DNA from: Luteitalea sp.
Lineage (GTDB): Bacteria; Acidobacteriota; Vicinamibacteria; Vicinamibacterales; Vicinamibacteraceae
Direction: 5' to 3'
NCBI GenBank assembly: GCA_009377495.1
Contig: WHTZ01000029.1
Coordinates: 1-64,000 of the forward strand
DNA length: 64,000 bases
Shown here: in pieces, positions 1 through 10,279 of the stretch
Numbering within the stretch: position 1 is the first letter of the stretch
How the letters are laid out: every line of letters begins with the position of its first letter
Notes under the pieces: generated by a model
Told to the model about the DNA's origin: nothing
Databases searched by the model: none
What the model saw: the letters and a program-made list of their open reading frames with translations, nothing else
Program-made: the position numbers and the translations under genes

Positions 1-1132
1 CGGTCCAGCGCATCAGGCGCCCGCGATAGCGAATTTCAATCGCGCCGGTAACCGCCTCGCGCACCAGCACCGTGCTCCGGGCGGGCGCGTGGTGGCTCTG
101 CCGCGCCACCTGGAAGTACCGCGTGTCGTACCGGATCACCCAGTCGTTGGAGAGCACACGCGTCTCCTCGAGTTGGAACACGCGATCGAGCGTCACGCGA
201 CTCGGCGTCCGTCGATGAAAGTCGTCGGGCGAGGCGGGGGCCTGCGCGAAGCGGGCGTTGTGCTCGGCCAAATACGTCGTCTCCAGGAACGCATTCGCTG
301 CGGGCGCATCCGCGATCCCCAACCGCCGCAATTTCTTCACGAGGCGATCCTGATGGGTCCCGTGATGGCGCTCGACCCGGCCTTTGGCTTGCGGCGAACT
401 CGCGGCGATGATCGCAATCCCCAACGACGCGCACATGCGGCCAAACTGCGTCCGCGCCACGGCGCCCGTGACCTGTTCCTCCGCCGTTGGCTCCCGCACA
501 TAGACCGTTTTCCAATCCGTATAGAGCGCCAGCGGCACGCCGTACGCCTCGATCCACCGGCGCAACACATCGGCCGCCGCCCAGATCGTTTCCTCATCCC
601 CCAGCCGCGCGAGCGTCCGGCCGGTCGCATCGTCGACGAGGTTCATCAGGCAGCCACGCGGGCCGCGCCCCTCGTACCACAAGTGGAAACTGCCATCGAG
701 CTGCACCAGCTCGCCGAAATGCGCCTTGCGTTCCCGCCGCTGGCGGTGCGGCGATCGTTTGCGGGCCTGGCTCCACAACCCCGCCCTCACCATCCACCGC
801 CGCAACGTGTCGTGATGGACCGTCACCCCGTCTTCGCTCGCCAGATGCTCGGCCGCCAGGGTTGGCCCAAACCGCACATCCACCGACCCGCTGTACTTCT
901 CCCGCACGAGCGCCAGCACCCGTTCCCGTTCCGCCGTGGGCCGCGCATGATTCGACGCGCCTCCCGCACTCCGGTGCTTCAGCCCCTTCGCCCCTTCCGC
1001 CCGATACCGGCGCACGAGCCGCTTCGCTTGGCGATAGCTGACGGCCAGCAACGTCGCCGCCGATCCCACGCTGAGCGTGCCCGCTTTCACACGGCTCAAC
1101 ACTTCCACCCGTCTCAACTCTCCCGCACTCAT
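1..1132 (-). mobile_element. ISNCY-type transposase (3' end beyond window)
   Basis: One uninterrupted reading frame runs leftward from an ATG at 1132 (MSAGELRRVEVLSRVKAG) to the window edge, at least 377 codons. An N-terminal helix-turn-helix (residues about 5-50) is followed by a winged HTH and a DDE integrase-like core with QLDGSFHLWYEG and NLVDDATG, then an E-containing segment SSPQAKGRVERHHGTHQDRL. This order matches ISNCY/integrase-core transposases of about 430 residues, so only the C-terminus is missing. The upstream IS end appears to lie near 1140-1215 inside the argH coding region. No frameshift was seen, so the element could be active. The other end and any target duplication are outside the window. 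Confidence 0.85.
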
Positions 1133-1174
1133 CCATGTCCTTCCCAAACGATGACCCCCTTCGAGGTCATCAGC

Positions 1175-2598
<1,424 letters not shown>

Positions 2599-2602
<4 letters not shown>

Positions 2603-3666
2603 CTTGTCACCTTGTCAATCGTCTCTTCACCTACCCCCGGCCCGCCCCTCGCACTGGGACATACCTCCGTAAGGCGAAGCTCGCCGCTGGACAGCTCGAA
2701 GCGCACGGAACCGTTGAACGTCTCCAGCGCGCGCGTCGTGAACGCGTCAATGGCCTCGCGCTCTGGCAAGAACCAGTGGCCCTCATACAAGAAATCGACG
2801 TAGGCGCGCGCGAGCGGGCGGCGCAGGTCGAGCAGGCGTGGCGACAGGCACTGGGGCTCGAGCGCTTGGAACGCACGGCTGAGCACTACCGCCGCCGGCG
2901 CGTACCAGCCCGATCCCGCCCCCTGCCGGCTGACCCCTGACCCCTGACCCCTGCCCCCTAGAATGGTGTCGAGACTCCCGATCAACTCGAGGAACGCCAT
3001 CGCAACACCGCTTACGGCTATCGGCACGCCTTTCTCGAATCCAATCTCGACAACCACAGCGCGGTCAGTCAGCGCGCGCCCAGCCTCGACGGCCCCGCCG
3101 GCCTGGCGACTGGGTAGCCCATGGCCAACCACGGCCAGCACGGGCTGTCCCCAGAGCGTCGCCTTACGACTCGACGAGGCCGCGTCTCCGGCGCTCGCCA
3201 CACCCGCCTGCGACGCCAAGCGCTCCTGTTCTTCTCGTGTCACCACCACCGCAAGCGACGGCAGAATCGGCGTTGTCGTGAGGGAGGCGAGAAGCCGTGA
3301 CAGCCTATCGGTCACGCTGCCGTGCGCGATGGCCGACGCCTGCTCCATCGCGGCCACCTCGGCGACGTGCCGCGCGATAGGTGGCAAGGCCAGCGGCCTC
3401 ACGAGCGGGTCCTCTTCGTCGAGGCAGATGGCGCCTGCGCGAAGGGCCGGCAGCACCACACGCTCGGCCAATCCCTCGCGGGCGTCAATCACATGTGCCC
3501 GCACGGCACCTGCGGCCAGCGCCTGCTCTCGCACCTCGGCGAGGTTGACAGGCTGACCGAGATCGAGCGTCACCGTGACCACCTCGGCGCCATGCCGATT
3601 TGCCAGCCAAGGGATGGCAATGAGCGTCGGCCAATCACCGTCGTGGGCGAGCAGAATCCGAGTCAC
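2599..3666 (-). CDS. argG: Divergent argininosuccinate synthase homologue lacking the P-loop
   Basis: Position between argR and argH, the VTLDLGQ strand, HVIDAREGLAERVVLPAL, EIGFEKGVPIAVSG and FLYEGHWFLPEREAIDAF all match ArgG. The family hallmarks do not: the PP-loop SGGLDTS near residue 10 is replaced by AHDGDWPTL, and AHGxTGKGNDQ is replaced by AHGSVTDRLSRLL (residues 114-126). The DMVENR...KSRGVYE block is also missing. In its place residues about 237-253 are encoded by a GGGGTCA repeat. The protein is 355 residues against about 400 normally and ends in non-homologous sequence. It may be a decaying gene, a pseudoenzyme, or a diverged enzyme; a second argG elsewhere would be expected if it is inactive. 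The family assignment is firm, the activity is not. Confidence 0.75.
2931..2960 (-). repeat. GGGGTCA-type tandem repeat inside argG
   Basis: Four to five degenerate GGGGTCA/GGGGGCA units are read on the minus strand as the Gly/Ser/Gln-rich stretch [17 protein letters not shown] of the ArgG homologue. The same repeat occurs in several intergenic spacers of this window. Confidence 0.8.
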
Positions 3667-3684
3667 CGTTCGACCTTTCCTTCC

Positions 3685-3728
3685 CTTTACCCCTTTGTCC
3701 CTTGACCCCTTGACCCCTTGACCCCTCT
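3685..3728. repeat. G-rich tandem repeat between argR and argG
   Basis: Tandem (CCCTTTG/CCCTTGA)C units fill the 63-bp argR-argG spacer. It belongs to the same loose family as the copies at 2931, 16381, 48223 and 63469. Confidence 0.7.
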
Positions 3729-3729
3729 G

Positions 3730-4209
3730 TCAGGCCTGCGCCTCTGACGCGGGCCCACGGCCGGCCCAGCGCTTCAGGCGTGCGACACAGAGGTCGGCCT
3801 GCGGCGCGTCGTGCGCGATGACGAGAATGGTGTCATCACCTGCGATCGTGCCAACGACCTCAGGAAGCTCGGCGTGGTCGATGGCGAGCGCCAGCGCCTG
3901 CGCCTGGCCGGGGTCCGTCCGGATCACAATAAGTTGATCCACCCGGTCGACGCGGCGCAGGTAGGCTTGCACGTTCCGGCGCAAGGCGGCCTCCGCCGCA
4001 TCGGGTCGGCCGATGAGGTTGGGCCCGGGACGCTTGTACGCGCCGTCGGAGGCTCGCTTGACGAGGCCGAGATCTTTAATATCGCGAGAGAGTGTGGCCT
4101 GTGTGACGTCAATCCCCTGACGCTGCAGCCGGAGCCGTAGCTGCTCCTGGCTCGCGACGACCTCCCGGTCGACCAGATCGAGGATCACGGCCTGGCGATA
4201 GGTCTTCAT
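3730..4209 (-). CDS. argR: Arginine repressor
   Basis: Transcription factor that senses arginine and controls the arg genes. The 159-residue product starting [20 protein letters not shown] has the winged-HTH N-terminus ([19 protein letters not shown], about residues 32-50) and a C-terminal hexamerisation/arginine-binding domain with [13 protein letters not shown] (about residues 122-134). A longer reading frame to 4368 exists, but its first 53 residues are not ArgR-like and would overlap the argC promoter, so 4209 was chosen. It leads the leftward argR-argG-argH group and faces the argC operon, consistent with autoregulation from a shared region. Confidence 0.9.
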   Translation of the reverse strand: MKTYRQAVILDLVDREVVASQEQLRLRLQRQGIDVTQATLSRDIKDLGLVKRASDGAYKRPGPNLIGRPDAAEAALRRNVQAYLRRVDRVDQLIVIRTDPGQAQALALAIDHAELPEVVGTIAGDDTILVIAHDAPQADLCVARLKRWAGRGPASEAQA

Positions 4210-4268
4210 GTTTATGCATGCGGACGCATAGTCAGCACGACTCATTCTACTGTATATCTGAAGATTAC

Positions 4269-4298
4269 TTGACAGCGCACTCCACGAGTTCGTATGAT
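4269..4298 (+). promoter_or_regulatory. Sigma70-type promoter of the argC operon
   Basis: A perfect -35 TTGACA (4269-4274) is separated by 18 bp from TATGAT (4293-4298, five of six matches to the -10 consensus). Transcription would start near 4305, about 20 nt before the argC ATG. It stands out clearly against the G+C-rich surroundings. Confidence 0.65.
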
Positions 4299-4310
4299 CG
4301 GGGTTCGTTC

Positions 4311-4327
4311 TGTATGAGTATTCTATG
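4311..4327 (+). promoter_or_regulatory. Candidate ARG box at the argC start
   Basis: TATGAGTATTC at 4313-4323 differs by one base from the TATGAATATTC core of bacterial ARG boxes, but the second half-site (TATGA) is poorly conserved. It sits just downstream of the inferred start site of argC, where repressor binding would block transcription. A second weak palindrome, TATGC-N8-GCATA, lies upstream of argR at 4213-4230. Confidence 0.35.
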
Positions 4328-5326
4328 ACAGAGCAGCCTCCGATCTCCGTCGGCATCGTGGGAGCCACCGGCTATGCCGGACAAGAGCTCGTGCGGCTCC
4401 TGGCCCGCCACCCTCGGACGGCGCTCCGGGCAGTCACCGCGTCCGGTGACACGGCGGGACCACGTCGCCTCCCGGCACTGGCACGCATTTGGGACAGCGA
4501 GGTCACACCGTACAGCTCGACGAGCTTCGACGGGATCGATACCGTCTTTCTCTCGGTGCCGGAAGCGCTCGCTGCTGCGCTCGCGCTGGAGCATCTCACC
4601 GCTGGCCGCCGCGTCTTCGATCTCTCAGGCGCATATCGGCTTCGCGACGCTTCACTCCGCGGCCGTTTCTACCCGAACACGCCCGACCCGCTGCCCGATC
4701 ACACGCTGTACGCGCTGCCGGAGCTGGCGCGTTCCGAGCTGCCGGACGCACGCCTCGTCTCGTGTCCCGGGTGCTATCCGGCCGCGACGCTCCTCGGCAT
4801 CGGTCCGCTCGCCGTGGCCGGTCTTCTCGAGGGTGATGTCATCGTCGACGCGAAATCGGGTGTCTCGGGCGCGGGGAAGGCACCCAGTGAGCGCACACAT
4901 TTCTCAGAAAACCATGGCAGCGTCGCGGCGTATGGCCTGTTCGCGCACCGGCACACGCCTGAGATGGAGCAGGCGCTTGGCCTACCCGTGACGTTCGTGC
5001 CGCACCTCGTCCCGCTGGATCGTGGGCTCCTCGCCACCATTTACGCGCGCGTCGCGCCTGGCGTCGAAGCGGCTGATCTGACGGTGTGTTACGAGGCGGC
5101 GTACCGTCATGCCGCGTTCGTGCGTCTGACGGGAGACCAGCGTCTGCCGGAAATCAAGCACGTGGCCCACACCAACTTCTGCGACATCGGCTGGCGGCTC
5201 GACCGAACGACGCGGCGGCTCATCGTGGTGGCCTGCATCGACAACTTGCTGAAGGGCGCGGCTGGACAGGCTGTACAGAACTTCAACCTCGCGTACGGGT
5301 TTTCAGAGTGCGATGGTTTGTTGTGA
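4325..5326 (+). CDS. argC: N-acetyl-gamma-glutamyl-phosphate reductase
   Basis: NADPH-dependent reduction of N-acetylglutamyl phosphate to the semialdehyde, third step of arginine synthesis. The 333-residue product has the Rossmann motif [12 protein letters not shown] (residues 10-21) and the active-site cysteine in SCPGCYPAA (Cys150), followed by [13 protein letters not shown] and a His-containing [12 protein letters not shown]. Length is usual for the type-1 family. It is the first gene of the rightward arg operon behind a strong promoter, and its 3' end overlaps argB by 14 nt. Confidence 0.96.
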   Translation: MTEQPPISVGIVGATGYAGQELVRLLARHPRTALRAVTASGDTAGPRRLPALARIWDSEVTPYSSTSFDGIDTVFLSVPEALAAALALEHLTAGRRVFDLSGAYRLRDASLRGRFYPNTPDPLPDHTLYALPELARSELPDARLVSCPGCYPAATLLGIGPLAVAGLLEGDVIVDAKSGVSGAGKAPSERTHFSENHGSVAAYGLFAHRHTPEMEQALGLPVTFVPHLVPLDRGLLATIYARVAPGVEAADLTVCYEAAYRHAAFVRLTGDQRLPEIKHVAHTNFCDIGWRLDRTTRRLIVVACIDNLLKGAAGQAVQNFNLAYGFSECDGLL

Positions 5327-6113
5327 TGTTCGTGTCGTGAAGCTTGGCGGCGAGCTGCTCGAGGAGCCGACGCGCTTGACGGCGCTCGCACATCGCCTGC
5401 TGCGGCTCGCGAGGTCGGCGCCACTGGTGGTGGTGCACGGCGGCGGTCGTGAGATCGACGCGGAGCTTGGTCGTCGCGGCCTGCGCAAACAGGCCGTGGA
5501 TGGTCTGCGCGTAACCGATGCAGCCACGCTCGACGCTGTGGTGAGCGTGCTCGCCGGCCTTGTCAACACGCGGCTCGTCTCTGCGCTGGTCTCTCAGGGC
5601 GCGCGCGCCGTTGGCTTGACCGGCGTGGACGACGCGCTTGGCCTCGCCGAGAAGGCGCCGCACCATCGGGCGACCGATGGGCGCATCGTCGATCTGGGCC
5701 TCGTTGGCACGCCGGTCGGAAACGCGCGCGGTTCGCTGCTGTCAGATCTCGTCACGCTCGGCTACGTGCCGGTCGTGGCGAGCGTGGGCGTCGATGCCAG
5801 CGGTCAGGTATTGAACGTGAACGCCGATACGCTCGCGGCGCATGTGGCAACGACGCTCGACGCGAAAACGTTGTGGATGGCAGGCGGCACACCAGGGGTG
5901 CTCGACCCGAACGGTGAGACCATCTCGAGACTCACGCGGGAAGCGGCGCAGGCGATGATGGCGAACGGCTCGGCCTCGGCTGGGATGGTGGCCAAGCTCA
6001 CCGCCTGTCTCTCGGCACTCGACGCGGGCGCGAGTGACGTGCGCATCATCGACGGCCGTGCCACTGATCTCGATGCGGCGCCTGGCACGCGTTTGTGTGA
6101 GGGTAGAAAATGA
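5313..6113 (+). CDS. argB: Acetylglutamate kinase
   Basis: Phosphorylates N-acetylglutamate with ATP. The 266-residue amino-acid kinase fold has VVKLGGELLE at the N-terminus, VVVHGGGREIDAEL for substrate binding, VASVGVDASGQVLNVNAD and a GMVAKLTACLSAL C-terminal segment. It starts inside argC (14-nt overlap) and its stop overlaps the argD start by 4 nt, so translation is coupled. The extra N-terminal helix found in arginine-inhibited hexameric kinases is absent, so feedback control here may rest on other steps (inference). Confidence 0.94.
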   Translation: MVCCDVRVVKLGGELLEEPTRLTALAHRLLRLARSAPLVVVHGGGREIDAELGRRGLRKQAVDGLRVTDAATLDAVVSVLAGLVNTRLVSALVSQGARAVGLTGVDDALGLAEKAPHHRATDGRIVDLGLVGTPVGNARGSLLSDLVTLGYVPVVASVGVDASGQVLNVNADTLAAHVATTLDAKTLWMAGGTPGVLDPNGETISRLTREAAQAMMANGSASAGMVAKLTACLSALDAGASDVRIIDGRATDLDAAPGTRLCEGRK

Positions 6114-7375
6114 CCTCAACGACCGAACAGCATCTGTCAGCACGTGTTGTGGGGAGCGAGGTACACGCGCTCGAGGCGCAGCACATCGTGCAGACGTATC
6201 GCCGCGCCCCAGTGGTCTTCGTGCGTGGTGAAGGTGTGCGCCTCTACGACAGCGAGGGGAAGGAATACCTCGATCTGCTGTCGGGAATTGGCGTCGCGGC
6301 TGTTGGTCACGGGAACCCGCGGCTCGCAGATGCGTTGGCCGAACAGGCGCGCACGCTGGCGCATACGTCCAACTTGTACTTCCACCCGCTGCAGGGTCAG
6401 GTCGCGGCGCGGCTCGCGGCGCTTTCAGGCTTGCCGCGTGCGTTCTTTTGCAACAGTGGTACCGAGGCAGTGGAGGCGTGCCTCAAGTTCGCGCGGCGCT
6501 ATTGGTACACAGCCGGCACACCGCGCCACGAGATCGTCGCGCTCGAGCAGGGCTTTGCAGGCCGCACCCTCGGATCCCTTTCCGTCACCTGGGACCCACA
6601 CTATCGCGCGCCGTTCGAGCCGCTTGTCCCCGGAGTGACCTTTGTGCCCGCTGGAGACGAACAGGCGCTTCGCGCGGCCGTGACAAAGCAGACGGCCGCC
6701 ATCATCGCGGAGCCAATCCAAGGTGAGGGCGGCGTGCGTCCACTGTCGAGCGCGTTTGCCGCGGTCATCACTGACGTCTGCACGCAGACTGGTGCGCTGC
6801 TCATCGCCGACGAGGTCCAGTGTGGGCTTGGTCGCACGGGGCAGCCGTTCTATTTCCAGGTGCTCGGATTGCGGCCCGATCTCGTCTCGGTCGGCAAGGC
6901 CCTGGGCGGTGGGATGCCGGTTGGCGCCGCGCTCCTCTCCGAGCGCGTCGCCTCCGCCGTTTCGTATGGCGATCACGGCACCACGTATGGCGGCAACCTG
7001 CTCGCGTGTCGCGCCGCGCTGGTCGTGCTCGACGCGTTGACCGGGACCGCCAGCACGACATCTCCAGCGACACTCCCCAACGGAGGGTTGCTGGCGCACA
7101 TCCAACATCTGGCACCGCTGGTTGAGGCCCGTCTGCGCGAGATTGCTACTCGCCACCCGATGGTCGTGGACGTACGTGGCGCTGGCCTCATCTGGGGCGT
7201 CGAGCTCGATCGTGATGCAGCGCCCATCGTAGAAGCCGCGCTCGCGCGCGGCCTGTTGATCAACCGGACCGCGGAACGAGTCGTCCGTCTGCTGCCTTCG
7301 TACATCATCACGGAAGGCGAGATCGATCTGGCGTTGGCGCGCCTGGACGCGGCACTGGCGGAGGGCCAGCACTGA
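6110..7375 (+). CDS. argD: Acetylornithine aminotransferase
   Basis: PLP-dependent class III aminotransferase that converts N-acetylglutamate semialdehyde to N-acetylornithine. The 421-residue product shows FFCNSGTEAVEACLKFAR, IIAEPIQGEGGVRPL, the PLP-contacting LLIADEVQCGLGRTG and the Schiff-base lysine in SVGKALGGGMP (Lys263). An insertion TGTASTTSPATLPNGG around residues 310-325 is not usual for the family and may be a lineage-specific loop. It overlaps argB upstream and the GNAT gene downstream (ATG shares a base with the TGA). Confidence 0.94.
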   Translation: MTSTTEQHLSARVVGSEVHALEAQHIVQTYRRAPVVFVRGEGVRLYDSEGKEYLDLLSGIGVAAVGHGNPRLADALAEQARTLAHTSNLYFHPLQGQVAARLAALSGLPRAFFCNSGTEAVEACLKFARRYWYTAGTPRHEIVALEQGFAGRTLGSLSVTWDPHYRAPFEPLVPGVTFVPAGDEQALRAAVTKQTAAIIAEPIQGEGGVRPLSSAFAAVITDVCTQTGALLIADEVQCGLGRTGQPFYFQVLGLRPDLVSVGKALGGGMPVGAALLSERVASAVSYGDHGTTYGGNLLACRAALVVLDALTGTASTTSPATLPNGGLLAHIQHLAPLVEARLREIATRHPMVVDVRGAGLIWGVELDRDAAPIVEAALARGLLINRTAERVVRLLPSYIITEGEIDLALARLDAALAEGQH

Positions 7376-7995
7376 TGGCGCTTGCTGCACAGCCGGCCCT
7401 AGAGAGCCGTCCCCCTGTCCGGACCGAAGCGGCGGTTCCGGTACCGGGAACGTCTCGTCTGTCACGCCAGCTCACCAACGGCTGCACCATTCGCACCGGC
7501 ACGCCAGCCGACGCGCCCTTCATGCATACGCTGATTGCGGCCAACGTCGAGGTCGGGCATCTGCTGCCGCGCACGCGCGGCGAGTTGGAGGCGCATGCCA
7601 CACGCTTCTCGGTCATCGAGCGAGAGGGTCGCGTGGTCGGGTGTGCGGAGCTGGCGCCGCTGAGCGCGACGGTCGCCGAGGTGCGATCGCTTGTCGTCGA
7701 CGAAGGGGAGCGAGGCCGAGGGCTCGGTACGGTGCTCGTTGAGGAGCTGTCCGCGCGCGCGCGACGCGAGGGCGTGTGGACGCTGTGTGCCTTCACGCAC
7801 CACCCAGCGCATTTCGTCCGCCTTGGATTCTCCATTGTCCCGCATGTCTGGCTGCCGGAGAAGATCGCGCGCGACTGTACGGCGTGTGCGAAGTTCCGGG
7901 TGTGTGGTCAGTATGCCGTGGTGCTCCACCCCCGCACGGGCGTGATGCGACCGCTGCGCATGGCGCGGGTGACCGCCCGGGTTACGCCGCGATGA
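7375..7995 (+). CDS. argA: GNAT-type N-acetylglutamate synthase
   Basis: Acetyl-CoA-dependent acetyltransferase that probably makes N-acetylglutamate, the entry step of the pathway. Only a GNAT domain is present (206 residues), with the acetyl-CoA loop VVDEGERGRGLGTVLV (about residues 105-120) and the family tail VRLGFSIVPHVWLPEKIARDC...KFRVCGQYA. This short form without the amino-acid-kinase domain is known from actinobacteria and Thermus. The first 35 residues are unconserved and rich in Pro, so the real start could be downstream. It lies between argD and argJ with ATGA overlaps, which supports the role; as ArgJ also makes acetylglutamate, its function may be priming. Confidence 0.8.
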   Translation: MALAAQPALESRPPVRTEAAVPVPGTSRLSRQLTNGCTIRTGTPADAPFMHTLIAANVEVGHLLPRTRGELEAHATRFSVIEREGRVVGCAELAPLSATVAEVRSLVVDEGERGRGLGTVLVEELSARARREGVWTLCAFTHHPAHFVRLGFSIVPHVWLPEKIARDCTACAKFRVCGQYAVVLHPRTGVMRPLRMARVTARVTPR

Positions 7996-9197
7996 CGGGT
8001 GGCCTCGAACAGGGTGTCACGGCGCCCCGGGGTTTTCGTGCCGCGGGCGTCCGCTGTGGCATCAAGGCCGTTGGGCGCGACCTCGCGCTCATCGTATCGG
8101 ACCGAACGGCGAGCGCGGCCGCCCTGTTCACGACGAATCGCGCCGTCGCTGCCCCGGTGCTCGTCTCGCGAGAGCACCTGCAAGCCACGGCCGGCCGGGC
8201 GCGCGCTGTCGTCACCAACAGCGGCTGCGCAAACGCGTGCACGGGCAAGGCGGGGCTCGAGGCGGCGGCGTTGATGGCGTCCGCGGTCGCACGCGCAATT
8301 GGCTGCGCGGCCGAGGAAGTATTGGTGGCGTCGACTGGCGTCATTGGCGTGCCGCTCGACGTGCACAAAGTTGCCTCGGGCGTCGTGGCGGCCGCAGAGC
8401 AACTCGACGCGAGCGCTGGCGGCGCCGATGCCGCCGAGGCCATCATGACGACCGATGCCCGTCCCAAGGCGCACGCGGTGGAGGTATCGACCACGGCGGG
8501 CATGGTCCGCATCGGCGGTATGGCCAAGGGGGCCGGCATGATCGAGCCCAATCTCGCCACGATGCTCGCCTTCTTGACGACGGATGCGGCGGTCGAGACG
8601 AGCCTGCTCCGGCGAGCGCTGGTCGATGCGTGCGAGGACACGTTCAATGCCATCACCGTCGACGGTGAGTGCTCGACCAATGACGCGGTGTTTCTGCTCG
8701 CCAATGGCGCGAGCGGCGTCACCATTGACGCATCGGACTACGACGTGTTCGTCGAGGGCTTGCGGGCCGTGTGCCGACACTTAGCCATTGAGATCGTGCG
8801 CGGCGGCGAGGGTGCAACGAAGCTCGTGACCGTGCAGGTGACGGGTGCGCGTACCTACGATGAGGCGAAGCGGGCGGCCCGCGCGCTCGCCAACTCGCTG
8901 CTGGTGAAGACTGCGCTCAATGGTGGCGATCCCAACTGGGGCCGCCTGCTGGCGGTGGCCGGGCGCGCCGGCGTGACGTTCGCGCTGCCCACGGCGCGGG
9001 CAGCAATCGGCCCGGTGATCCTGTATGAGCACGGGCGCCCGCACGACACGCGGTCAGAAGACGCCGCTCGCTACCTGGAGGGGCGCGACGTAACGGTCAG
9101 CGTCGATCTCGGTGCTGGGGGACACGACGAGGCCACGATTTGGACCTGCGATCTCAGCGCCGAGTACGTGCGGATTAACTCTGAATATCGGACTTGA
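7992..9197 (+). CDS. argJ: Glutamate N-acetyltransferase / ornithine acetyltransferase
   Basis: Transfers the acetyl group from N-acetylornithine to glutamate, recycling it within the pathway. The 401-residue precursor begins MTGGLEQGVTAPRGFRAAG and is cut autocatalytically before the nucleophile Thr190 in NLATMLAFLTT. GGMAKGAGMIEPN, DGECSTNDAVFLLANG and ALNGGDPNWGRLLAVAG are also classic ArgJ segments. The ATG at 7992 overlaps the preceding stop by 4 nt; an upstream in-frame extension to 7776 is not ArgJ-like. Length matches the family. Confidence 0.95.
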   Translation: MTGGLEQGVTAPRGFRAAGVRCGIKAVGRDLALIVSDRTASAAALFTTNRAVAAPVLVSREHLQATAGRARAVVTNSGCANACTGKAGLEAAALMASAVARAIGCAAEEVLVASTGVIGVPLDVHKVASGVVAAAEQLDASAGGADAAEAIMTTDARPKAHAVEVSTTAGMVRIGGMAKGAGMIEPNLATMLAFLTTDAAVETSLLRRALVDACEDTFNAITVDGECSTNDAVFLLANGASGVTIDASDYDVFVEGLRAVCRHLAIEIVRGGEGATKLVTVQVTGARTYDEAKRAARALANSLLVKTALNGGDPNWGRLLAVAGRAGVTFALPTARAAIGPVILYEHGRPHDTRSEDAARYLEGRDVTVSVDLGAGGHDEATIWTCDLSAEYVRINSEYRT

Positions 9198-9235
9198 GCC
9201 GGTAACGACTTCGGAAAACGAGCTGGAGCGTCATC

Positions 9236-10255
9236 ATGCGTCCTGCATCCCTGCCCACGTCACGCACCGTTCCGTTTCGCACCCGGGTTGCCAAGGCGTC
9301 AGCGCGACCGCCGGTTGTCCGCTTGGCGCGGAAGGACTTCTTGTCGGTCCTCGATCTCGACCCTGAGTCGCTCGAGGCGTGCCTACGACTGGCGGCGCAC
9401 CTCAAGCGGGAGCGACGGATGACGCGTCGCGCGGCTTCGACACAAGCGCTCGCCGGGCAGCATGTCGCGCTCCTCTTCGAGAAGCCGTCGCTCCGCACAC
9501 GCTCGACGTTTGAGATTGCCGTGCGGGAGCTTGGCGGCGACGTCGTCTGCCCAGGCCCCGATGTGGCCTTCGGCGGACGCGAGGTCGCGGCGGATGTTGC
9601 GCGTAACCTCGAGCGCTGGGTAGCCGCCCTCGTCTTGCGAACGTTCGCGCACCAACGGCTCGTCGAGTTTGCCGTCGCAGCGCCGCGCCTGCACGTCGTC
9701 AACGCCCTCACCGACGACGAACACCCGTGTCAGGCGCTTGCTGACCTGCTCACGCTTCGCGAGCACCTCGGCGATTTGCGTGGCCGCACCGTGGCGTTCG
9801 TTGGCGATGGCAACAACGTCGCGACCTCGCTCGCGCACGCCGCCGTGATGCTCGGCGCGCACGTTCACATCGCCTCACCTGAGGGGTACGAGCTGCCCGA
9901 TCATGTGCTCGCGGAGGCTGCGCGCACGGCGCGCTTTGGCGCCGGGGTGCGGCGCTTCCGCGATCCGCGTGTGGCTGTACACGGCGCGGCCGCTGTCTAC
10001 ACCGACACGTGGACGTCCATGGGCCAAGAAGCAGAAACCGACGTCCGTGTCCGCGTCTTCGCACCCTATCAGGTCAACGCGACGTTGATGGCCCAGGCCG
10101 ACCCGGAGGCGCTGTTCATGCACTGCCTGCCCGCTCACCGAGGCGAAGAGGTAACCGATGAGGTCATGGACGGGCCCTCCTCTGTAATTTTCGACCAGGC
10201 CGAGAACCGCCTGCACGTGCAAAAGGCGCTGCTCCTGATGCTGCTATCACAGTGA
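9236..10255 (+). CDS. argF: Ornithine carbamoyltransferase
   Basis: Forms citrulline from ornithine and carbamoyl phosphate. The 339-residue product has the carbamoyl-phosphate loop KPSLRTRSTFE (about residues 83-93; SLRTR instead of the usual STRTR), HPCQALADLLT (His163 region), FVGDGNNVATSLAHA and the catalytic FMHCLPAHRGEEV near residue 293. The residue set fits ornithine rather than aspartate. About 28 N-terminal residues precede the conserved region, but the ATG is supported by GGAG eight bases upstream. A 38-bp gap follows argJ, and it ends the rightward operon. Confidence 0.94.
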   Translation: MRPASLPTSRTVPFRTRVAKASARPPVVRLARKDFLSVLDLDPESLEACLRLAAHLKRERRMTRRAASTQALAGQHVALLFEKPSLRTRSTFEIAVRELGGDVVCPGPDVAFGGREVAADVARNLERWVAALVLRTFAHQRLVEFAVAAPRLHVVNALTDDEHPCQALADLLTLREHLGDLRGRTVAFVGDGNNVATSLAHAAVMLGAHVHIASPEGYELPDHVLAEAARTARFGAGVRRFRDPRVAVHGAAAVYTDTWTSMGQEAETDVRVRVFAPYQVNATLMAQADPEALFMHCLPAHRGEEVTDEVMDGPSSVIFDQAENRLHVQKALLLMLLSQ

Positions 10256-10279
10256 TGAGGGTGCCAACGCCGGAAGGCC

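Noticed and set aside
2900-2970. CRISPR array suspected from the repeated GGGGTCA units in several spacers
   Set aside because: The units are 6-8 bp, contiguous and without unique spacers, and no cas gene is present.
4210-4368. N-terminal extension of ArgR
   Set aside because: Its 53 residues have no family similarity and cross the argC promoter; the MKTYRQ start gives the normal ArgR size.
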